A stretch of DNA of 64,000 nt from Exiguobacterium sp. s193 (GTDB lineage Bacteria; Bacillota; Bacilli; Exiguobacteriales; Exiguobacteriaceae): NCBI RefSeq assembly GCF_018618755.1, contig NZ_JACSMR010000012.1, positions 1 through 64,000 on the forward strand, written 5' to 3'. The position numbers and the translations under genes are program-made. How positions within the stretch are numbered: position 1 is the first letter of the stretch; each line of letters opens with the position of its first letter. Of the stretch, positions 59,230 to 64,000 are shown piece after piece. A model generated the notes under the pieces. That model did not search any database and was not told the DNA's origin. It saw only the letters and a list, made by a program, of their open reading frames with translations.

Positions 59230-60432
59230 TCATCGTTTATGCCGTTTACTTAAAAAAATCGTCAGCGGATAAATGCCGATACTCTGGACAATCAACGACA
59301 GGACGATTACAGCAAACGATAAGGAAATCAACACATCATATTGCGCTGACACCGTTTTTTCGAGCCACAGTAACAACGCGACAGACATCGAACCTTTAAT
59401 CCCCGCTGCCGTAATGATTGAAATCGTCGAAAAGTCGTCGCGAAATTCACCTTTCCAGGGCGGTACGGCATAAATGAAGCCACCGACCATGATGAACCGT
59501 GCCAACAAAGTGAGACCAAAAATGATCAACGCCAGTCCCCATTGTGAAAAAACTAAGTATCCAGCTGCTTGAATCCCAATGAGTAAGAACAAAATCGATA
59601 AAAATGTTGGTTTGATGATGTTCCAAAATCCATCCAATGATGCTTTAATCCCCTTCTCCTCATCCGCTTTTTCAATTTCGTAAGACAAGAAAATCCCCAA
59701 AATGACGGTCGTGAGAACACCTGAGACACCTAGCGCTTCTGCAAGATAAAATCCACCGTACGACATGACGATACTCAACATCACTTGATATTCTTTTTGC
59801 TTCGTCAAGTGAATGATTTTACTTAAAATCCATCCGAGCAGTAAACCGATCAGAATTCCGCCAAACGAAACAAGCATAAATTGTTCGATAAATGTCGTGA
59901 AATTAAAACGTTCCCCCGTTTGAAATATCGATAATAATATCGTAAATAAAACGATACTCGTCCCGTCATTGACCATCGATTCTCCTTCCACGATATCGGC
60001 AACTTGTTCGTCCCCTGTACTTTTTTTGATGATGGATGTCACCGAGACCGGATCGGTCGGAATCAAGATGGCGGCAAGGAGCAGCGAAGCCGTCAGCGAA
60101 AGTGAAATGAACAGATTCGAGATCCAGTAGATTGAGACACCAAGCAATAAGGCCGTCACAATCAACCCGATCGTGCTGAACGCCGTAATGATACCCCAAT
60201 TATTTTTCAACTGTTTAATCGGAAACTGATACGCTGCCGTAAACAGGAGCGCTGGCAAAAACACTTCAAATACGATTTCCTTCGATAGATGAAGCGAAGA
60301 AAAGTACGGGATAAATGAAAGACCCAGTCCAATCACAACGAGCACCATCGGAACAGGAATCATTTTTTGTTTTAAATCGATGGTGTAAATTACGTAGCCG
60401 ATAAGTAGTAGCATCAAAATTTGATACGTCAT
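59230..60432 (-). CDS. Na+/H+ antiporter, CPA1 family
   Basis: A 400-residue cation/proton exchanger with about 12 TM segments. Landmarks are ILIPTDPVSVTSIIKK, GESMVNDGTSIVLF (ND motif) and AAGIKGSMSVALLL. It lacks the long C-terminal tail of the other antiporter at 33559. Role: Na+ or K+ extrusion and pH homeostasis. Single gene. Confidence 0.92.
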   Translation of the reverse strand: MTYQILMLLLIGYVIYTIDLKQKMIPVPMVLVVIGLGLSFIPYFSSLHLSKEIVFEVFLPALLFTAAYQFPIKQLKNNWGIITAFSTIGLIVTALLLGVSIYWISNLFISLSLTASLLLAAILIPTDPVSVTSIIKKSTGDEQVADIVEGESMVNDGTSIVLFTILLSIFQTGERFNFTTFIEQFMLVSFGGILIGLLLGWILSKIIHLTKQKEYQVMLSIVMSYGGFYLAEALGVSGVLTTVILGIFLSYEIEKADEEKGIKASLDGFWNIIKPTFLSILFLLIGIQAAGYLVFSQWGLALIIFGLTLLARFIMVGGFIYAVPPWKGEFRDDFSTISIITAAGIKGSMSVALLLWLEKTVSAQYDVLISLSFAVIVLSLIVQSIGIYPLTIFLSKRHKR

Positions 60433-60612
60433 ACAGTCACCCTTCCCTTACCTGTCGTACTAAAATATTCTATGTGCCCTTATACCTTTTCAATAATTAG
60501 TTAAAACACATCCTTCACTCGATTTTCCAATCTGTCAGGTAATACCTCATCCAAGAGAATGTAATGCTTTGCAAAAAATAGTAACTGTTAAAAGTAAATT
60601 TATGTTATTCTA

Positions 60613-60641
60613 TTGTCAAATAAATTAGACCGGTCAAATAA
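60613..60641 (+). promoter_or_regulatory. Operator/promoter element 1 of the ArsR-MFS unit
   Basis: TTGTCAAAT-AAATTAGACCGGTCAAATAA lies directly before the ribosome binding site of the ArsR-like gene. It contains the palindrome core GACCGGTC and two TGTCAAA/GGTCAAA motifs. A near-identical element stands exactly 700 bases downstream before the MFS gene. Confidence 0.65.
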
Positions 60642-60655
60642 AAAGGAGGGATCTC

Positions 60656-61285
60656 ATGAAATCCATTTTAACGCTAACCACTTTAAGCCAATTAAAGGCG
60701 CTGAGTGTTCCGATCCGAGCTGAAATCATGATGCGGTTGATCGAAAAACCACTCACGGGTCAAATGTTGTCTGAAAAACTTAACTTATCGCGTCCTAAAG
60801 TACACTATCATTTAAAGGAGCTCGAAAAGAATCACTTGATCACGTTAGTCAAAACGGAAGAAAAAGGCGGGATCATCCAAAAGTTTTATCAATCGGTGGC
60901 GCGGGGATTCACACCATCACTTGAGCTCTTGCCGCATATGGAAGACGTCAATGAATCCAATCGGCAACTGCTTTTTCAAATGGCCGAAAAAACAAAACAA
61001 GTTATCTTATCTGCGCCCGAGCATGCATTTACCCCTCAACGAGCCAGTGAATCGCCTGCTGATTGGAATCACGTCGGTTCAATGTGGCAAATCTCTGTAA
61101 CGGAGGAACAGTTTAACGATTGGATGAAAAAATATTTTGAATTGATGGAGGAGCTTAGGCACCTCTCAAAAGAACCGAGTGAAGAAACCGCTCAAAAACT
61201 TTACTTCTTTTCTACGATGGCGTTTGAAGTGGATGAACTCATCATGGAAACGATTGAACATGAGGATGAAGAAAACAAGGCTTGA
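60656..61285 (+). CDS. ArsR-like HTH transcriptional regulator
   Basis: A 209-residue regulator. Residues about 8-75 form an ArsR-type winged HTH (LSQLKALSVPIRAEIMMRLIEKPLTGQMLSEKLNLSRPKVHYHLKELEKNHLI), followed by a helical effector/dimerisation part of about 130 residues. It precedes an MFS exporter gene and shares its operator sequence, so it most likely represses both its own gene and the exporter until a toxic compound binds. AAGGAGG precedes the ATG. Confidence 0.88.
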   Translation: MKSILTLTTLSQLKALSVPIRAEIMMRLIEKPLTGQMLSEKLNLSRPKVHYHLKELEKNHLITLVKTEEKGGIIQKFYQSVARGFTPSLELLPHMEDVNESNRQLLFQMAEKTKQVILSAPEHAFTPQRASESPADWNHVGSMWQISVTEEQFNDWMKKYFELMEELRHLSKEPSEETAQKLYFFSTMAFEVDELIMETIEHEDEENKA

Positions 61286-61312
61286 ACGTATAGCCTTTTT
61301 CTTTATTCGTCA

Positions 61313-61342
61313 TTGTCAAATTAAATTGACTGGTCAAAATAA
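61313..61342 (+). promoter_or_regulatory. Operator/promoter element 2 of the ArsR-MFS unit
   Basis: TTGTCAAATTAAATTGACTGGTCAAAATAA is the second copy of the element at 60613-60641, with core TTGACyGGTCAA. It lies 24 bases before the MFS start codon at 61366. Confidence 0.65.
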
Positions 61343-61365
61343 TAAATCATTTGGAGGTTTTATGT

Positions 61366-62613
61366 ATGCTTGAGCTTTTGAAAAACCGCAATTTCATGTT
61401 TTTATTGGCCGGCCGACTCGTGACGAATATCGGAGACAGTCTTTATTACATCGCCGCGATGTGGCTAGTCCATGACATTGGACAGAGTGCATTTTATACA
61501 GGGCTTGCCGGGTTTCTGATTTTATCACCAAAAGCCCTGCAATTTCTTGCGGGTCCGCTGGTCGACCGCTGGAGAATCAAAACGACATTAATCGTCACCC
61601 AAATTGTGCAGTCGCTTTTGATTTTGCTCATTCCATTTGCTTACCTGCTCGATTTTTTAAGTATTGCATTAATTTTATCCGTCATGCCACTCCTCGCCTG
61701 CATCGAAGAATTTGCCTATCCGACGCAAACTAAAGCCCTGCCCTTGTTTCTTAAAGAAAAAGAACTGCTGCAAGGAAATTCGCTCTTTGCATTTGCTTAT
61801 CAAGGCGTTGATCTTGTCTTCAATTCATTGGCAGGATTAGCAATCGCCTTCTTTGGTGCCGTCACGATGTTTTTCGTCGATTCAGTGACATTTGCGCTCG
61901 CCGCGATGTTTTTTTCATTCCTCAACATGGATTTTGTAAAAACACCAGCTCCAAAAACGCAACACTCCTTAAAACTCACCTTCATAGACTATATCGATGA
62001 TTTAAAAGAAGGCTTCGCTGTCGTGTTCAAGTCATTACTTTGGGTCTTTCTGATTGGTTCATCTGTTGCAAATTTTGCGATTGGGATGACGGTTGCTGTC
62101 CTTCCTGTCTTCGCGGATCAGATCAGCGGTGTACAAACATACGGTATTTTGTTAGCCGCTATGTCAGCGGGTTCGTTGCTCGGTGCACTCCTCGGTTCGA
62201 CCCTCGGAAAACTACGCGTCGGCATCGTCACGAGCGTTTGTTTTTTAGTCGGGTCCATCTGCTGGATACTTGCCGGGCGGCTCTCAAGTCCATTGATTAC
62301 ACCGATTTTATTTGGTATCGCCTGGATTCCAATCGGTGCCGTAAATGTTTTGTTTGCCGGTGTTACGCAAACCATCATCCCGAACCAAATACTTGGGCGA
62401 GTAAATTCAGTCGCGTATAGCTTAGGAATTGCCGCGATGCCGATTGGTTCGTTACTAGGTGGATATGTCGCGACCTTTGTTGATCCCCACTTCATTTTCA
62501 TGTTCGCTGGACTCGGTATTTCGTTGATTGCATGTGTTTGGTTCTTCCATCCCGATCTCCGAAAGTTACCACAGGTGGAACAAATGACTACTTCGACTTT
62601 TAAAATCAGTTAA
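61366..62613 (+). CDS. MFS efflux transporter (EntS/macrolide-efflux type)
   Basis: A 415-residue MFS protein with 12 TM segments. N-terminal LLKNRNFMFLLAGRLVTNIGDSLYYIAAMWLV, loop 2-3 AGPLVDRWRIKTT and the PTQTKALPLFL segment are typical of the MefA/EntS-like exporters. ATG 61366 has GGAGG upstream. Controlled, by inference, by the ArsR-like protein through the element at 61313. Substrate is unknown but drug or toxicant export is likely. Confidence 0.9.
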   Translation: MLELLKNRNFMFLLAGRLVTNIGDSLYYIAAMWLVHDIGQSAFYTGLAGFLILSPKALQFLAGPLVDRWRIKTTLIVTQIVQSLLILLIPFAYLLDFLSIALILSVMPLLACIEEFAYPTQTKALPLFLKEKELLQGNSLFAFAYQGVDLVFNSLAGLAIAFFGAVTMFFVDSVTFALAAMFFSFLNMDFVKTPAPKTQHSLKLTFIDYIDDLKEGFAVVFKSLLWVFLIGSSVANFAIGMTVAVLPVFADQISGVQTYGILLAAMSAGSLLGALLGSTLGKLRVGIVTSVCFLVGSICWILAGRLSSPLITPILFGIAWIPIGAVNVLFAGVTQTIIPNQILGRVNSVAYSLGIAAMPIGSLLGGYVATFVDPHFIFMFAGLGISLIACVWFFHPDLRKLPQVEQMTTSTFKIS

Positions 62614-62666
62614 AAACGCCCCCGGTCATCGAGGACGTTCATGATAAATATTGTGCGTGTCACAAA

Positions 62667-63755
62667 TCACCCATGCCGCATCGTCCATTCGGCGACGACC
62701 CGCTTCGCCGACCGGAGCGCCCCTTCGATATGGCCGCCAAACGCAACATCCGTTTCCGTCCCGGCAAGATAAAGTCGCCCTTGCCAGTTTGCGTCGACTG
62801 CGATGGGTCCATATTGCGGAAATTCTGTTAACGGGCGGGCATCTGCAGGCGTCGCTGTATCGGGGTCTTGTGCCCAGTCATAATACAGCACTTCCCGCGG
62901 ATGCCGGGCTGCTTCACCGTACATCGTGATAAGTTGCTCGAGGATACGGGCTTTGACTACTTCCGGTCCGAGTGACTGACGTTCTTCTGCCGTCAACCGT
63001 AGGAAACCGAACAAGGCACCGGGGCCGTTCTGCGGTGATGCATCATGAATCTCCTGCAAGGCACCGACCCAGCTCATCCCGAACCCGGACTGCCCTGCTT
63101 CGCGCCAAAACGGCGTGTCATAGACGACAAGTGCTTTTGCTTGTCCGGCCATCCAGGTCGGGGTCGTTTGCAGTTTTTCGCGAGTCGTCTCGGAAAATGG
63201 CGGTTCGATCGCGACTCGCTCGATAAGACGGGGTGGAAGGGCAACCACGACACTATCATACGTTTCTGAAGTCGTCCGCCCGTCTTTGATTGACGTAACG
63301 ATTACTTGTTGTTCCGTCTGCTCAAGTTTCGTGACGCGTGTCTGTAAGCGCATTGATGCCGCCGGAAGTTGTGCCGCAATCGCTGTCACGAGGGCTTCCA
63401 TTCCTCCCGCTAACCGTTTTGACGGGACGATACTGTCCGGTGCCAGCAGATGATGTTCGATTGTTCCTGCTTGCCGTTCGAGTACCATCGCGCCCGTCGT
63501 GTGTTGTTCAAATGCCGTCAGACCGAGTTCGGTGACAAGTTCCGTGATGACCGTCTCCGTATCCGGCCAGTACCATGTCGGTCCGAGGTCAAAGCGGTTT
63601 GTCTCGTCTCCGTGCGTAGCCGCCATGCTTACAATACGCCCGCCGATCCGTTCCCGTGCCTCATAGACGGTGACCGCTTGTCCCTTCTGTTGTAAAAGTG
63701 ATGCTGTATAGAGCCCGCTGACGCCTGCTCCGATGATTGCGATGGATTGTGTCAT
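62667..63755 (-). CDS. FAD-dependent amine oxidase-type oxidoreductase
   Basis: A 362-residue flavoprotein. N-terminal FAD dinucleotide-binding IAIIGAGVSGLYTASLL (GxGxxG), YEARERIGGRI (second FAD motif), and C-terminal GRLYLAGTETDVAFGGHIEGALRSAKRVV typical of monoamine oxidases. It is shorter than eukaryotic MAO, with no membrane anchor. Substrate unknown. Its promoter faces the partial gene at the right edge. Confidence 0.88.
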   Translation of the reverse strand: MTQSIAIIGAGVSGLYTASLLQQKGQAVTVYEARERIGGRIVSMAATHGDETNRFDLGPTWYWPDTETVITELVTELGLTAFEQHTTGAMVLERQAGTIEHHLLAPDSIVPSKRLAGGMEALVTAIAAQLPAASMRLQTRVTKLEQTEQQVIVTSIKDGRTTSETYDSVVVALPPRLIERVAIEPPFSETTREKLQTTPTWMAGQAKALVVYDTPFWREAGQSGFGMSWVGALQEIHDASPQNGPGALFGFLRLTAEERQSLGPEVVKARILEQLITMYGEAARHPREVLYYDWAQDPDTATPADARPLTEFPQYGPIAVDANWQGRLYLAGTETDVAFGGHIEGALRSAKRVVAEWTMRHG

Positions 63756-63830
63756 CTTGATTCTCCTTTGCTACGGACAGATCAATTGTCCCTGTCCTCA
63801 TGTGCTGTAGCAAGTGTACCTTGTTCCGAC

Positions 63831-64000
63831 TCAATCCTCCAACCGCTCGAACTCGAGTAAACGGACAGGCTTAACATATACCTCCTCGTCGAACGTCGTC
63901 AGCGAAACGAATGTCTCGCCTTTTTGATAGAGAATTTCGGCTCCTTCTTGATTCACTTTCTTCCAGCCGTCATGCTTCAAGCGTGCTGCATACAGGAGTC
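63831..64000 (-). CDS. Hypothetical protein, C-terminal end (cut by window edge)
   Basis: A 56-codon open frame on the minus strand from the window edge to TGA 63831-63833. It reads LLYAARLKHDGWKKV, then GAEILYQKGETFVSL and a final VKPVRLLEFERLED. No family can be recognised from this end alone. The 5' part lies outside the window. Confidence 0.6.
   Translation of the reverse strand, partial: LLYAARLKHDGWKKVNQEGAEILYQKGETFVSLTTFDEEVYVKPVRLLEFERLED

Overview
The window reads as chromosomal DNA of a motile, Gram-positive bacterium of the Bacillales with moderate GC. The grounds are AGGAGG-type ribosome binding sites, lipoprotein signal peptides ending in L-x-G-C, sigmaD-like chemotaxis promoters, a globin-coupled chemoreceptor of HemAT type and an exact Bacillus-type MhqR operator. 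The gene mix and base composition would suit Exiguobacterium, but that genus is an inference. I see no rRNA, tRNA, CRISPR array or prophage. Most of it is ordinary, densely packed chromosome with intrinsic terminators between converging genes.

Layout. 1-440: 5' end of an IS200/IS605-type tnpB cut by the window edge. 600-4000: Lrp/AsnC regulator, small zinc-finger protein, SRPBCC protein, secreted beta-helix protein, very short lipoprotein, DinB-like protein. 4000-9500: beta-propeller-like lipoprotein divergent from an ABC operon (ATPase, two-TM protein, FtsX-type permease). 9550-20300: chemotaxis and redox block with a PAS-MCP, a Cache-MCP and HemAT, an ACT protein, OsmC, flavodoxin-like reductase, esterase, and an MhqR-type quinone/catechol detoxification locus with two operators. 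20300-31000: LysR, GNAT and Nudix enzymes, lipoproteins (one nonsense-interrupted), SDR enzymes and a kinase-like phosphotransferase. 30965-33550: two intergenic sites carrying the same structured repeat, each copy bracketed by duplicates of the local terminator, on either side of gabD. 33550-40900: Na+/H+ antiporter, WYL regulator with a reductase-like target, quinone oxidoreductase, MFS transporter, nitrilase, GNAT. 41100-45150: second FtsX-type permease, without an ATPase gene, fused to an extracytoplasmic domain that also occurs as the preceding stand-alone gene. 45150-52300: small membrane proteins and two membrane diguanylate-cyclase-type proteins (GGDEF-EAL and PAS-GGDEF). 52300-54100: lipoprotein, nucleosidase and a gene split by TAA-ATG. 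54250-58600: beta-glucoside uptake and hydrolysis (BglP, BglA) under a GntR repressor with a clear operator inside the promoter. 58590-64000: frameshifted membrane protein, second antiporter, ArsR plus MFS pair with twin operators, FAD oxidoreductase, partial C-terminal gene.

Working together. The ATPase at 5364-6056 is the only MacB/LolD-like ATPase here and could energise both permeases. MhqR, the ring-cleaving dioxygenase and the FMN reductase form a stress-inducible detoxification unit. BglP, BglA and the GntR regulator form a self-contained sugar cassette. Three chemoreceptors and two c-di-GMP proteins suggest strong investment in the choice between motile and sessile life.

The two signals I consider most original are the terminator-bracketed repeat family and the split-locus ABC system with its fused sensory or periplasmic-type domain. 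No searches were run; family assignments rest on motifs I can read.
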